64,000 bases of DNA from Pseudomonas sp. v388 (GTDB taxonomy: Bacteria; Pseudomonadota; Gammaproteobacteria; Pseudomonadales; Pseudomonadaceae). The stretch's first letter is position 1; each line of letters begins with the position of its first letter. The stretch lies in contig NZ_RHQN01000002.1 in NCBI RefSeq assembly GCF_003935425.1, positions 558,001-622,000 on the forward strand, in the 5' to 3' direction. Made by a program: the position numbers and the translations under genes. Shown in pieces: positions 53,626-63,593 of this stretch. Under the pieces are notes generated by a model. That model saw nothing but the letters and a program-made list of their open reading frames with translations. It searched no databases and was not told the DNA's origin.

Positions 53626-55560
53626 GTGTCAGCTGTGCTTTCTCTTGTACGCAGCCGCCTGCTGCGGCCGGTCTTCATTACGCTGGGCATTGCCCTTTTG
53701 GTGCAAGTGATCGTGGCGGTTGCTCTTACCCGGAGCACGGTCACTGCGCTTGAGGCCGACCTGGCCAGTCGACTCGGGGTAGATTCGCAACATGTGTCCG
53801 CCGAACTGGAGAGCGCGAGTAGCGAAGTGACATCCAGCTTGAGCGCGCTCGCGGCCAATACCGGCCAGCGACTGAGCGTTGGGCTGTCGACCCGCCTGAA
53901 GGACGAGCAAGCACAACTTCGCACGACACTGGAAAAGGATCTGCGGGAGTCGGCCACTGACATGGCCGAACTGCTGGCGGCTGTTGCGCCGCGTGCCATG
54001 TGGGATAACGACACGCCCACCTTGTCCGAATTTGCGCGCCGGGCTCAGCGCAATCCGAACGTGCTGTTTGTGGTCTACGACGATGCAGCGGGCGAGCACT
54101 TGACCCGCTACCTGAATCGGGACAACGCTGCGGTGAAGGTGCTGCTCGCCAAGGGCGAAGGCGAGCGGGCCATGGACAAGGTTCTCAACGCTGCGCGCAA
54201 TGACCCTTCGGTTTACTACGTCGAGGCCTCGATCAGCCCTAATGGTGTCGAGATCGGCAAGGTGCGCATGGGTGTCTCCACCGCGGCCGTCGAGGAAAAC
54301 CTGGCGGCGCTGGACAAGCGTTTTGCAGCGCTGATTACCAGTGGCGAACAGTTGGTGTCCGACAGCCTTGCCAGCGCCTCCAAAGACAGCTCCACCGCGC
54401 TGCGTGCCCGGCTTGGGTCGGCGCAGGGCGCGGCCGTCGCCATGGCCGGCAATACCCAGGTGGCGGTGCAGCACGCAGCCCGGACATTGCGCTGGCAGAT
54501 CGGCCTGGGCCTGGCGTTGATCGGGTTGGGCGTGCTGCTGTTGGTGGCGCTAGTCCTGGGGCGTCGCGTCGTCAGCAAGCTGCATTTGCTGATTGCGGCG
54601 CTGAATGATCTGGCGGCGGGTGAGGGGGATCTGACCAAGCGTGTGAGGCTCGACAGTCGCGACGAAATCGGCGATATGGCGGCGGCCGTCAATCGCTTCG
54701 TCGACAAGCTGCAACCTATCGTCCGCGAAGCGGGTGAAGTGGCGCAGCGTACCGGTGTCGAGATCGGCGTGATGAGCGAGCGCAATGCGGGGGCCGATGC
54801 GGCGGCTGAATTGCAGCGTGACGAAGTGGCGGCCAGCCTCAAGGCTCTCGAACAGATGGCGGATGAAGCCCAGTCGGAAAGTCATGCGATGCAGGCCGCG
54901 CTGCAGCAGGTGATCGACATCAGGCAGGCGACCGATGAAAACACCCGGACGTCGAATCAGGTCGGCAAGCTGATCGAGGCGTTGGCCGGGCAGGTAGAAA
55001 GCGGCGCGCAAGTGATCGAGCGGGTGGCGCAGCAGAGCAAGCAGATCGAGGTGGTGCTTGAAGTCATCCATGGCATCGCCGAGCAAACGAACCTTCTGGC
55101 GCTGAACGCGGCCATCGAAGCGGCGCGTGCCGGCGAAACCGGGCGTGGCTTCGCAGTGGTGGCCGATGAGGTCCGGGCGCTGGCGAGCAAGACACAGCGC
55201 TCGACCGGCGACATCCAGGAACATATCGGCGCGTTGCAGCGTGGCGCACGGGAGGCGGTCGAGGCTATCGGCGTGGCTGGCCGGCAGGCCAAGGAAGGGC
55301 TGGCAGTGTTGCGCGACAGTGCTCAGCGCCAGCAGACCGTACAGGTTTCAGTCGAGCAGGTGCATGCGGCCATCGGATTGGCCACGAAGGCGTCGGTGCA
55401 TCAGGCTGAAGGTGCGCAAGCGGTGCGCGGCAGGGTCGAGGTGATCCATGCCCAGGCGGAGCGGGCGGCCAAGGCCGTGGTGGAAACCACCGCCAGCGGC
55501 AAAGTGCTGGATGGGCTGGCTGCACAGCTCAAGGCAAGCCTGGGACAATTCCGGGCTTAG
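53626..55560 (+). CDS. Methyl-accepting chemotaxis protein
   Basis: A 644-residue chemoreceptor. The first membrane helix is near residues 12-34. A periplasmic ligand domain of about 250 residues follows, helical at first and mixed after ([22 protein letters not shown] region). The second helix is near 290-312, a HAMP region contains [19 protein letters not shown], and the signalling domain has the hairpin tip [19 protein letters not shown] near residue 495. The GTG start has ctggaggg at good spacing; an ATG nine codons upstream is possible. The ligand cannot be predicted. It has no counterpart at this place in PAO1 as I recall. Confidence 0.9.
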   Translation: MSAVLSLVRSRLLRPVFITLGIALLVQVIVAVALTRSTVTALEADLASRLGVDSQHVSAELESASSEVTSSLSALAANTGQRLSVGLSTRLKDEQAQLRTTLEKDLRESATDMAELLAAVAPRAMWDNDTPTLSEFARRAQRNPNVLFVVYDDAAGEHLTRYLNRDNAAVKVLLAKGEGERAMDKVLNAARNDPSVYYVEASISPNGVEIGKVRMGVSTAAVEENLAALDKRFAALITSGEQLVSDSLASASKDSSTALRARLGSAQGAAVAMAGNTQVAVQHAARTLRWQIGLGLALIGLGVLLLVALVLGRRVVSKLHLLIAALNDLAAGEGDLTKRVRLDSRDEIGDMAAAVNRFVDKLQPIVREAGEVAQRTGVEIGVMSERNAGADAAAELQRDEVAASLKALEQMADEAQSESHAMQAALQQVIDIRQATDENTRTSNQVGKLIEALAGQVESGAQVIERVAQQSKQIEVVLEVIHGIAEQTNLLALNAAIEAARAGETGRGFAVVADEVRALASKTQRSTGDIQEHIGALQRGAREAVEAIGVAGRQAKEGLAVLRDSAQRQQTVQVSVEQVHAAIGLATKASVHQAEGAQAVRGRVEVIHAQAERAAKAVVETTASGKVLDGLAAQLKASLGQFRA

Positions 55561-55578
55561 CATGGAGTCGTAGGTTGA

Positions 55579-55671
55579 TGTAGGAGCGAGCCTGCTCGCG
55601 ATCTGGCGCGAAGCGGCAGCAAGTGGTTGCAGTGGCCGGGTCGTGGATCGCCAGCGAGCTGGCTGCTACAG
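55579..55671. repeat. REP doublet after the chemoreceptor gene
   Basis: tgtaggagcgagcctgctcgcg, a spacer of about 45 bases, then tcgccagcgagctggctgctaca in the other orientation. Lies between the chemoreceptor gene and the convergent tRNA genes. Confidence 0.8.
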
Positions 55672-55746
55672 ATCAATTCGCCACGATTTCTGCAGGAAAC
55701 AGCTTGCTGGCGAGCGCGGTCATGAAAAACCAGACCCCAGAAAGCA

Positions 55747-55773
55747 CAAAACCGAGCGCTAGGCTCGGTTTTG
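55747..55773 (-). terminator. Intrinsic terminator of the downstream tRNA-Leu gene
   Basis: caaaaccgagc/gctcggttttg stem around a short loop, with T-run on the minus strand, eight bases beyond the tRNA 3' end. Confidence 0.88.
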
Positions 55774-55780
55774 TTTGAAT

Positions 55781-55867
55781 TGGTGCCCAGAAGAAGACTC
55801 GAACTTCCACGACCTTGCGGTCACCAGCACCTGAAGCTGGCGTGTCTACCAATTTCACCATCTGGGC
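55781..55867 (-). tRNA. tRNA-Leu (anticodon CAG), copy 1
   Basis: An 87-base tRNA with long variable arm. The acceptor stem GCCCAGA pairs with TCTGGGC, the CCA end is encoded, and the anticodon stem GCCAGC/GCTGGT carries the loop TTCAGGT with anticodon CAG. The sequence is the same as the second copy. Confidence 0.96.
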
Positions 55868-55984
55868 AGCATCAGCAGCGTTGTCCGCCGTTGATGGGGC
55901 GCACTATACGGCGAACGTTTTATTCTGTAAACCCCTGTTTTGTCAGAACAATCAAAACGCCGGAACAATTAAAACCGCAGAATG

Positions 55985-56006
55985 CAAAAACCCGCTTTCG
56001 CGGGTT
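55985..56006 (-). terminator. Intrinsic terminator of the upstream tRNA-Leu gene
   Basis: acccgc/gcgggt stem with a short loop and T-run on the minus strand, about 40 bases after the second tRNA-Leu. Each tRNA copy has its own end signal. Confidence 0.8.
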
Positions 56007-56045
56007 CTTGTGAAGCATCAGACTGGTGTAGGCTGCTGCTTGAAT

Positions 56046-56132
56046 TGGTGCCCAGAAGAAGACTCGAACTTCCACGACCTTGCGGTCACCAGCACCTGAA
56101 GCTGGCGTGTCTACCAATTTCACCATCTGGGC
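56046..56132 (-). tRNA. tRNA-Leu (anticodon CAG), copy 2
   Basis: Same 87-base gene as copy 1 by reading, with anticodon CAG and encoded CCA. The spacer sequences between and around the copies differ, apart from a shared stretch at the 3' end (gaat before the CCA complement). Confidence 0.96.
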
Positions 56133-56357
56133 AATATCGGCAAGCTTGCGCCTGTCGATGGCGCGCACTATACGGAGCGTCCTTTGAGCTGTAAAGCCCG
56201 ACTCTGAAAAAAAGTCGAAAAATTTCGCAGGCGGTGTTCGCGGTGGCTTTGCGCGCGTTCCGGAAGGCCTCAGGGCAAGCTGATTGACTCTGAAATTTCC
56301 CGTTTCATTAGGTGTATGCCAAACTAACCCGCATATAGACAAGGTGAAAACTATCTA

Positions 56358-58964
56358 ATGGCCGATTGGCAGTCCCTCGATCCCGAGGCCGCTCGTGAAG
56401 CGGAAAAATATGAAAACCCCATTCCCAGCCGTGAGCTGATTCTGCAGCATCTTGCCGAGCGTGGTTCGCCGGCCAGTCGCGAGCAACTGGTCGAAGAGTT
56501 CGGCCTGGTCACGGAAGATCAATTCGAAGCCTTGCGCCGCCGCCTTCGTGCGATGGAGCGCGATGCGCAGTTGATCTACACCCGCCGCGGCACTTACGCG
56601 CCGGTCGACAAGCTGGACCTGATCCTGGGCCGCATCGCCGGTCACCGCGACGGTTTCGGTTTCCTGATTCCTGATGACGGCTCGGACGACCTGTTCATGA
56701 GCCCGGCGCAAATGCGTCTGGTGTTCGATGGCGACCGTGCCCTGGCGCGCGTATCGGGTCTGGATCGTCGTGGTCGTCGCGAAGGCGTGATCGTGGAGGT
56801 CATCTCCCGCGCCCACGAGACCATCGTCGGTCGCTACTTCGAAGAGAGCGGCATCGGTTTCGTCATTCCGGACAATCCCAAGATCCAGCAGGAAGTGCTG
56901 GTCACGCCGGGTCGCAACAACAGCGCAAAGATCGGCCAGTTCGTCGAAGTGAAGATCACCCACTGGCCGACGCCGCGCTTCCAGCCGCAAGGTGACGTGG
57001 TTGAGGTGGTGGGCAACTACATGGCGCCCGGCATGGAAATCGATGTTGCGCTGCGCACCTACGACATTCCCCACGTCTGGCCTGAGGCGGTTCTCAAAGA
57101 AGCTGCCAAACTCAAGCCGGAAGTGGAAGAAAAGGACAAGGAAAACCGCGTAGACCTGCGCCATCTGCCGTTCGTGACCATCGACGGCGAAGACGCACGG
57201 GACTTCGACGACGCGGTTTACTGCGAAGCCAAGCCGGGCAAGCTGCGCCTGTTCTCCGGCGGCTGGAAGCTCTACGTGGCAATCGCCGACGTGTCGAGCT
57301 ACGTGAAGATCGGTTCGGCGCTGGATGCCGAGTCACAAGTGCGCGGCAACTCCGTGTACTTCCCCGAGCGTGTCGTGCCGATGCTGCCCGAGCAGTTGTC
57401 CAACGGCCTGTGCTCGCTGAACCCGCATGTCGATCGTCTGGCCATGGTCTGTGAAATGACCATCTCCAAGACCGGCGAGATGACCGACTACACGTTCTAC
57501 GAAGCGGTCATCCACTCCCATGCGCGCCTGACCTACAACAAGGTCAGCACCATGCTGGAACATCCGAAGTCCGCGGACGCCAAGGCCTTGCGTAGTGAGT
57601 ACGACAATGTCGTGCCGCACCTCAAGCAGCTTTACGCGATGTACAAAGTGCTGCTGGGCGCGCGCCATGTGCGCGGCGCCATTGATTTCGAAACCCAGGA
57701 AACCCGGATCATCTTCGGTTCCGAGCGCAAGATCGCGGAAATCCGCCCGACCACGCGCAACGATGCTCACAAGCTGATCGAGGAATGCATGCTGGCCGCC
57801 AACGTGGCCACCGCCGAATTCCTCAAGAAGCACGAGATTCCTGCACTGTACCGCGTGCACGACGGCCCGCCGCCGGAGCGTCTGGAGAAGTTGCGTGCGT
57901 TTCTGGGCGAGCTGGGTCTGTCGTTGCACAAAGGCAAGGATGGCCCGACGCCGAAGGATTACCAGGCGCTTCTGGAAACCGTTCGCGGACGTCCCGATTA
58001 CCACCTGATCCAGACCGTCATGCTGCGTTCGTTGAGTCAGGCCGTGTACAGCTCTGACAACAACGGCCACTTCGGCCTGAATTACGAGGCGTACACCCAC
58101 TTCACCTCGCCGATCCGCCGTTATCCGGACTTGCTGACTCACCGTGCGCTGCGCAGTGTCATCCGCTCCAAGCAGGATACGCCGCATGTTCGCCGTGCCG
58201 GTGCGCCGACCATTCCGAAGGCGCGCATCTATCCGTACGACGAAGCGCTGCTCGAGCAGCTTGGCGAGCAATGCTCGATGAGCGAACGCCGTGCCGACGA
58301 AGCCACGCGTGACGTGGTCAACTGGCTCAAGTGCGAGTTCATGAAGGACCGCGTCGGCGAGTCTTTCCCGGGTGTGATCACCGCCGTGACCGGTTTCGGC
58401 CTGTTCGTCGAGTTGAGCGACATCTATGTCGAGGGCTTGGTGCACGTCACCGCTTTGCCGGGTGATTACTATCACTTCGATCCTGTGCATCACCGCCTCG
58501 CCGGTGAGCGTACCGGGCGCAGCTTCCGTCTGGGCGACACCGTTGAAGTGCGCGTGATGCGCGTGGATCTGGATGAGCGCAAGATCGACTTCGAGATGTC
58601 CGAGAAAACGGTTACCGCACCGATCGGTCGCAAGCGTCGCGGTCAGGAAACTGCAGCCCCTGCGCCGGCCGAGAAGGAAAAGGCGCCGGCCAAGGCCGGA
58701 CGTCGCGGTGCGAAGGAAGCTTCCGTCGAGGCGTATCGGCCCAGCGACGCTGCGGCGAAAAACGCCGAAGTGCGCAAAAGTCGGGAAATGAAGCAGGCTT
58801 TGCTGAACGAAGCCAAGGGCGGTAGCAAGGCATCGTCGGGAAAGTCGTCGAGGGCTGATTCCGGCGCCGCCAAGCCCAGTAAACATCGCAAGGGTCCGCC
58901 CAAGGCGGGCTCGGCATCGGCTGCCAAGGGCGGCGGTGCACGTAAACCCAAGGTCAAGTCATGA
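56358..58964 (+). CDS. rnr: Ribonuclease R
   Basis: An 868-residue 3'-to-5' exoribonuclease that degrades structured RNA. The N-terminal winged helix (SREQLVEEFGL) precedes two cold-shock domains, then the RNB domain with the metal-binding aspartates in DGEDARDFDDAVY near residues 275-287 and TRNDAHKLIEECMLAANVA near 465. An S1 domain (FPGVITAVTGFGLFVEL) lies near 675. A Lys/Ala-rich tail of about 100 residues after 760 probably helps unwind RNA. The TGA overlaps the rlmB ATG. Confidence 0.96.
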   Translation: MADWQSLDPEAAREAEKYENPIPSRELILQHLAERGSPASREQLVEEFGLVTEDQFEALRRRLRAMERDAQLIYTRRGTYAPVDKLDLILGRIAGHRDGFGFLIPDDGSDDLFMSPAQMRLVFDGDRALARVSGLDRRGRREGVIVEVISRAHETIVGRYFEESGIGFVIPDNPKIQQEVLVTPGRNNSAKIGQFVEVKITHWPTPRFQPQGDVVEVVGNYMAPGMEIDVALRTYDIPHVWPEAVLKEAAKLKPEVEEKDKENRVDLRHLPFVTIDGEDARDFDDAVYCEAKPGKLRLFSGGWKLYVAIADVSSYVKIGSALDAESQVRGNSVYFPERVVPMLPEQLSNGLCSLNPHVDRLAMVCEMTISKTGEMTDYTFYEAVIHSHARLTYNKVSTMLEHPKSADAKALRSEYDNVVPHLKQLYAMYKVLLGARHVRGAIDFETQETRIIFGSERKIAEIRPTTRNDAHKLIEECMLAANVATAEFLKKHEIPALYRVHDGPPPERLEKLRAFLGELGLSLHKGKDGPTPKDYQALLETVRGRPDYHLIQTVMLRSLSQAVYSSDNNGHFGLNYEAYTHFTSPIRRYPDLLTHRALRSVIRSKQDTPHVRRAGAPTIPKARIYPYDEALLEQLGEQCSMSERRADEATRDVVNWLKCEFMKDRVGESFPGVITAVTGFGLFVELSDIYVEGLVHVTALPGDYYHFDPVHHRLAGERTGRSFRLGDTVEVRVMRVDLDERKIDFEMSEKTVTAPIGRKRRGQETAAPAPAEKEKAPAKAGRRGAKEASVEAYRPSDAAAKNAEVRKSREMKQALLNEAKGGSKASSGKSSRADSGAAKPSKHRKGPPKAGSASAAKGGGARKPKVKS

Positions 58965-59722
58965 GTCAGTTGGAAAAGATCTACGGTGTACACGCCGTAG
59001 AAGCATTGCTTCGCCATCACCCTAAGCGCGTCAAGCACATCTGGCTGGCGGAAGGTCGCAATGATCCGCGCGTCCAGGTGCTGGTCGAGCTGGCGGGCCT
59101 CAATCGCGTCACCATCGGTCAGGCCGAGCGTCGCGAGATGGATGCCTGGGTCGAAGGCGTACATCAGGGTGTGGTCGCGGATGTCAGTCCGAGCCAGGTC
59201 TGGGGCGAGGCAATGCTCGAAGAGTTGCTGGACCGCTCCGAGGGTCCGCCCTTGTTGCTGGTGCTCGACGGCGTAACCGATCCGCACAATCTGGGCGCTT
59301 GCCTGCGTACGGCTGATGCGGCTGGCGCATTGGCAGTCCTGGTGCCGAAAGACAAGTCGGCGACCCTGACTCCAGCTGTACGAAAAGTGGCCTGTGGCGC
59401 AGCGGAAGTCATTCCGTTGGTGGCGGTGACCAACCTAGCGCGCACGCTGGAAAAACTTCAGCAGCGCGGCCTGTGGATCGTCGGTACGGCGGGGGAGGCT
59501 GAGCAGGAGCTGTATCAGCAGGATCTCACCGGTCCGACCATCATCATCATGGGTGCCGAAGGCAAAGGCATGCGTCGCCTGACGCGTGAGCATTGCGATT
59601 ACCTGGTGCGCCTGCCGATGGCGGGCAGCGTCAGCAGCCTGAACGTGTCCGTGGCAACGGGCGTGTGCCTGTTCGAAGCGATGCGTCAGCGTAACGTCAA
59701 GGCAGCCGGCAAGAAGTCCTGA
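58961..59722 (+). CDS. rlmB: 23S rRNA (guanosine-2'-O-)-methyltransferase RlmB
   Basis: A 253-residue SPOUT-family methyltransferase that modifies G2251 (E. coli numbering) in 23S rRNA. The N-terminal substrate-binding domain opens with EKIYGVHAVEALLRH. The C-terminal knot has DPHNLGACLRTADA near residue 107, GAEGKGMRRLT near 198, and LPMAGSVSSLNVSVATGVCLFEA near 220-242. It is coupled to rnr by a four-base overlap, a common arrangement. Confidence 0.96.
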   Translation: MSQLEKIYGVHAVEALLRHHPKRVKHIWLAEGRNDPRVQVLVELAGLNRVTIGQAERREMDAWVEGVHQGVVADVSPSQVWGEAMLEELLDRSEGPPLLLVLDGVTDPHNLGACLRTADAAGALAVLVPKDKSATLTPAVRKVACGAAEVIPLVAVTNLARTLEKLQQRGLWIVGTAGEAEQELYQQDLTGPTIIIMGAEGKGMRRLTREHCDYLVRLPMAGSVSSLNVSVATGVCLFEAMRQRNVKAAGKKS

Positions 59723-59731
59723 GCGATGCAA

Positions 59732-59778
59732 CTGTAGGAACGGATCGGGCGGCGCTCCGCGTGTCCGCTCCTGCAGGT
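59732..59778. repeat. Single REP-like hairpin after rlmB
   Basis: ctgtaggaacggatcgggcg and cgcgtgtccgctcctgcag form an imperfect inverted repeat, a diverged REP unit immediately after the rlmB stop. Confidence 0.6.
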
Positions 59779-59967
59779 GTCTGTCTGCACACGCTGTTGT
59801 TCAAATATTCACCAATTGCCTTGCGCCGTACCCGACCCTTCTCTACAATTGCGCCCCTTGCTGTCATGGCAGGCGCGCATGTGCCTGTTCCTGGGCAAGA
59901 CTCACAGTGTCATTCACTCCTTGTCTGACCGCATTTTGCGGCAGGCTACAACCCGTAAGGAGCATTC

Positions 59968-60393
59968 ATGCGTCATTACGAAATTATCTTTTTGGTCCAC
60001 CCGGATCAAAGCGAGCAAGTCGGCGGCATGGTTGAGCGTTATACCAAGCTGATCGAAGAAGACGGCGGCAAAATCCACCGTCTGGAAGATTGGGGCCGTC
60101 GTCAACTGGCTTACGCAATCAACAATGTTCACAAGGCTCACTACGTGATGCTGAACGTTGAGTGCACTGGCAAGGCTCTGGCCGAGCTGGAAGACAACTT
60201 CCGTTACAACGATGCAGTGATCCGTAACCTGGTCATCCGTCGCGACGAAGCCGTTACCGGCCAGTCCGAGATGCTCAAGGCTGAAGAGAACCGCAGTGAG
60301 CGCCGTGAGCGTCGTGACCGTCCTGAGCACTCCGACAGCGCCGATGGCGATGACGGCGACAACAGCGACGTTAGCGATAACGCTGACGAGTAA
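59968..60393 (+). CDS. rpsF: 30S ribosomal protein S6
   Basis: A 141-residue primary 16S rRNA-binding protein of the platform. [18 protein letters not shown] is the family opening, and the C-terminus is a long acidic and Arg/Asp/Ser-rich tail, typical of pseudomonads, where modification by glutamate ligation (RimK) has been described. Heads the rpsF-rpsR-DUF2232-rplI operon. The ribosome site taaggag is strong. A small ccgca/tgcgg hairpin lies about 27 bases before the start. Confidence 0.97.
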   Translation: MRHYEIIFLVHPDQSEQVGGMVERYTKLIEEDGGKIHRLEDWGRRQLAYAINNVHKAHYVMLNVECTGKALAELEDNFRYNDAVIRNLVIRRDEAVTGQSEMLKAEENRSERRERRDRPEHSDSADGDDGDNSDVSDNADE

Positions 60394-60421
60394 TCCACGG
60401 ACCTTTTGAGGAGCCAATTAC

Positions 60422-60652
60422 ATGGCACGTTTCTTCCGTCGTCGTAAATTCTGCCGCTTCACCGCTGAAGACGTCAAAGAGATCGATTACAAAGATCTCA
60501 ACACTCTGAAAGCTTACGTATCCGAGACCGGCAAAATCGTTCCAAGCCGCATCACCGGTACCAAAGCACGTTATCAGCGTCAGCTGGCCACCGCTATCAA
60601 GCGCGCCCGCTTCCTGGCCCTGCTGGCCTACACCGACAGCCACGGCCGCTGA
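60422..60652 (+). CDS. rpsR: 30S ribosomal protein S18
   Basis: A 76-residue platform protein that binds with S6. [21 protein letters not shown] and the [25 protein letters not shown]-type core are present (here ALLAYTDSH at the end). It starts 28 bases after rpsF behind gaggagcc. Confidence 0.98.
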
Positions 60653-60691
60653 GACCAGGTCGTCGACAAAACGTAGCAAGGAATAGAACGC

Positions 60692-61588
60692 ATGCGCGCC
60701 CTGGCTGAATTCATCATGCGCGGCCGCATGCAGGCCACTCTCGTAGTGGCCGGGTGTGCGGCATTGCCGCTGTTGTTCTGGTTGAGTGCTGCCGCAGGTT
60801 GCCTTGTGCTCCTGCGACGCGGGTTCAGTGATGCCGTTGGTGTCCTGTCCTGGGCTCTGCTGCCGGCCTTGGTCTGGTGGTATTTCGGTGAACCTCGTAC
60901 AGCCATGGTGCTGGCCGGGTCACTGGGTTTGGCAATGGTTCTGCGTGCCAGCGAGTCTTGGGTCCGTGTGCTGCTGGTCAGCGTAGCGGTAGGTCTGGTG
61001 TATGCAGTGGTTCTGGGCACGGTTTTCCGCGAACCCATCGAAGCCATGTCGCAAGAGCTGCAAAAGCACTTGCCGACAATGCTTCAGGGGCTCTACGAGC
61101 AGTTGAACGTAGAAGAGCGAGCGCGTCTGGGAGCACTGATCACTCCGGTCCTCAATGGCCTGATAGCGGCTGTGCTGCAAATCGTCAGTGTGCTTTGCCT
61201 GATGCTTGGGCGCTACTGGCAGGCGTTGCTGTATAACCCTGGTGGTTTCGGGCGTGAATTTCGCGCCGTGAAGCTCCCGCTGGTACCCGCGTTGGTGCTG
61301 CTGGTGTGCATGCTCGTCGGGCCGAATTTTGGTCCGCAAGTGGCGATGTTGACACCGCTGTGCAGCGTACCGCTGGTATTCGCCGGGCTGGCCTTGATAC
61401 ATGGGTTGGTGGCTGAAAAGCGACTGGCCCGGTTCTGGTTGGTGGGGATGTACATCACGCTGCTGGTATTCATGCAGCTGATCTATCCGTTGCTCGTGGT
61501 GATAGCCATTGTCGACAGCCTGATTGATTTTCGCGGTCGCCGGATATCGAAAGATTCCGGTAACGGCCCTGCGAACGGTGAAGGTTAA
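60692..61588 (+). CDS. DUF2232 family multi-pass membrane protein
   Basis: A 298-residue protein with about eight membrane helices and short loops. The loop near residues 110-150 (FREPIEAMSQELQKHLPT and ERARLGALITP) is the only hydrophilic stretch. The position between rpsR and rplI is conserved in pseudomonads, and the distance to each neighbour is short, so it shares the ribosomal operon. Function is unknown. The ATG opens MRALAEFIMRGRMQA. Confidence 0.87.
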   Translation: MRALAEFIMRGRMQATLVVAGCAALPLLFWLSAAAGCLVLLRRGFSDAVGVLSWALLPALVWWYFGEPRTAMVLAGSLGLAMVLRASESWVRVLLVSVAVGLVYAVVLGTVFREPIEAMSQELQKHLPTMLQGLYEQLNVEERARLGALITPVLNGLIAAVLQIVSVLCLMLGRYWQALLYNPGGFGREFRAVKLPLVPALVLLVCMLVGPNFGPQVAMLTPLCSVPLVFAGLALIHGLVAEKRLARFWLVGMYITLLVFMQLIYPLLVVIAIVDSLIDFRGRRISKDSGNGPANGEG

Positions 61589-61607
61589 AAGTTAAGAGGA
61601 TTTTCAC

Positions 61608-62054
61608 ATGCAACTGATCCTTCTGGAAAAAGTCGCGAACCTGGGCAACCTGGGCGACAAAGTAAATGTTAAGGCCGGTTACGGTCGTAACTACCTGCTG
61701 CCATACGGCAAGGCTACCGCTGCGACCGCTGCCAACGTGGCTGCGTTCGAAGAGCGTCGTGCCGAGCTGGAAAAGCTGGCTGCAGACAAGAAAGCATCCG
61801 CCGAAACTCGCGCTGCTCAACTGGCTGAGCTGGAAGTGACCATCACTGCCACTGCCGGTGACGAAGGCAAGCTGTTCGGTTCGATCGGCACCCACGACAT
61901 CGCTGATGCACTGACCGCCTCCGGCGTTGAAGTTGCAAAAAGCGAAGTTCGTCTGCCGAACGGCACTATCCGCAACGTTGGCGAATTCGACGTAGCCGTG
62001 CACCTGCACAGCGACGTAGAAGCGACCGTACGCGTTGTCGTAGTGGCTGCTTAA
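61608..62054 (+). CDS. rplI: 50S ribosomal protein L9
   Basis: A 148-residue protein near the L1 stalk base. The N-terminal domain reads [19 protein letters not shown] with [13 protein letters not shown] near residue 22, a long connecting helix (residues about 45-75) follows, and the C-terminal RNA-binding domain holds [16 protein letters not shown]. Start behind aagaggatt, 19 bases after the DUF2232 gene. Confidence 0.98.
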   Translation: MQLILLEKVANLGNLGDKVNVKAGYGRNYLLPYGKATAATAANVAAFEERRAELEKLAADKKASAETRAAQLAELEVTITATAGDEGKLFGSIGTHDIADALTASGVEVAKSEVRLPNGTIRNVGEFDVAVHLHSDVEATVRVVVVAA

Positions 62055-62100
62055 GCAATACGTAATCGTCTGGCGGCCCGGCCGCTGGAGGATTAACATC

Positions 62101-62138
62101 GGGCACGATCCTGTTCACAGGTCGTGCCCTTTGTTTTT
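62101..62138 (+). terminator. Intrinsic terminator after rplI
   Basis: gggcacga and tcgtgccc pair around a 13-base loop and are followed by a T-rich run. It ends the ribosomal operon 40 bases before dnaB. Confidence 0.85.
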
Positions 62139-62177
62139 GTGTCATCCCCATTTTGCAAACTTCGAATTCAAGTGGCC

Positions 62178-63572
62178 ATGAACGAAATCACCGCCCCCGA
62201 GCAATACGATCTGCAAACCGCCGCCCTCAAGGTGCCGCCTCATTCCATCGAGGCTGAGCAGGCCGTGCTCGGCGGTCTGATGCTGGACAACAACGCCTGG
62301 GAACGTGTGCTCGATCAAGTCTCCGACGGCGATTTCTATCGACATGACCACCGCCTGATCTTCCGCGCCATCGCCCGGCTGGCCGATCAGAACAGCCCTA
62401 TCGACGTGGTAACCCTTGCCGAGCAGCTTGACAAGGAAGGTCAGACTTCCCAGGTCGGCGGTCTGGGTTATCTCAGCGAGCTGGCAAAGAACACGCCATC
62501 GGTTGCCAACATCAAGGCCTACGCGCAGATCGTCCGTGCGCGAGCGACCTTGCGGCAGTTGATCGGTATCAGTACCGAGATCGCCGACAGCGCGTTCAAC
62601 CCCGAAGGTCGGACCGCCGAGGAGATTCTCGACGAAGCCGAGCGGCAGATCTTCCAGATCGCCGAAGCGCGTCCCAAGAGCGGTGGCCCGGTGGGCGTCA
62701 ACGACCTGCTGACCAAGGCCATCGACCGCATCGATACACTGTTCAACAGTGATAACGCGATCACCGGCCTGTCCACCGGTTACGCCGACCTGGACGAGAA
62801 GACCAGCGGCCTGCAACCCGCCGACTTGATCATCGTCGCCGGTCGTCCTTCCATGGGTAAGACCACCTTCGCCATGAACCTGGTGGAGAACGCCGTATTG
62901 CGCAGCGACAAGGTCGTGCTGGTCTACTCGCTGGAGATGCCAGGTGAATCGCTGATCATGCGTATGCTGTCGTCCCTGGGTCGCATCGACCAGACCAAGG
63001 TGCGTGCCGGTCAGCTGGACGATGACGATTGGCCGCGCCTGACTTCGGCGGTCAACCTGCTCAACGACCGCAAGCTGTTCATTGACGACACCGCCGGCAT
63101 CAGCCCATCGGAAATGCGCGCCCGCACCCGTCGTGTCGCTCGCGAGCATGGTGATATCGCCATGATCATGATCGACTACCTGCAGCTGATGCAGATTCCG
63201 GGTTCTTCCGGCGACAACCGTACCAACGAGATTTCCGAGATTTCCCGCTCGTTGAAAGCCCTCGCGAAAGAATTCAACTGCCCGGTAATCGCGCTGTCGC
63301 AGCTCAACCGCTCCCTGGAACAACGCCCCAACAAGCGCCCGATCAACTCTGACCTCCGGGAATCCGGAGCGATCGAGCAGGACGCCGACGTCATCATGTT
63401 CGTGTACCGGGACGAGGTGTATCACCCCGAGACCGAGCACAAGGGCATTGCCGAGATCATCATCGGCAAGCAGCGTAACGGCCCGATCGGCACCACGCGG
63501 CTGGCGTTCATCGGCAAGTACACCCGCTTCGAAAACCTTGCGCCGGGCAGCTACAACTTCGACGACGAATAA
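62178..63572 (+). CDS. dnaB: Replicative DNA helicase DnaB
   Basis: A 464-residue hexameric helicase that travels with the replication fork. The N-terminal helical domain opens with PPHSIEAEQAVLGGLML near residue 20. The RecA-like domain has Walker A GRPSMGKTTFA near 222, Walker B IMIDYLQLM near 329, and the conserved QLNRSLEQRPNKRP then DLRESGAIEQDADV near 375-400. No intein or insertion. An upstream in-frame ATG lies inside the rplI terminator and is not used. Confidence 0.97.
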   Translation: MNEITAPEQYDLQTAALKVPPHSIEAEQAVLGGLMLDNNAWERVLDQVSDGDFYRHDHRLIFRAIARLADQNSPIDVVTLAEQLDKEGQTSQVGGLGYLSELAKNTPSVANIKAYAQIVRARATLRQLIGISTEIADSAFNPEGRTAEEILDEAERQIFQIAEARPKSGGPVGVNDLLTKAIDRIDTLFNSDNAITGLSTGYADLDEKTSGLQPADLIIVAGRPSMGKTTFAMNLVENAVLRSDKVVLVYSLEMPGESLIMRMLSSLGRIDQTKVRAGQLDDDDWPRLTSAVNLLNDRKLFIDDTAGISPSEMRARTRRVAREHGDIAMIMIDYLQLMQIPGSSGDNRTNEISEISRSLKALAKEFNCPVIALSQLNRSLEQRPNKRPINSDLRESGAIEQDADVIMFVYRDEVYHPETEHKGIAEIIIGKQRNGPIGTTRLAFIGKYTRFENLAPGSYNFDDE

Positions 63573-63593
63573 TTTGAAATCCCCGCAATCCAT

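Noticed and set aside
55673-55861. Leftward open frame of 62 codons reading MVKLVDTPASGAGDRKVVEV
   Set aside because: It is a translation of the tRNA-Leu gene; the same string appears again at the second tRNA copy (about 55,920-56,342).
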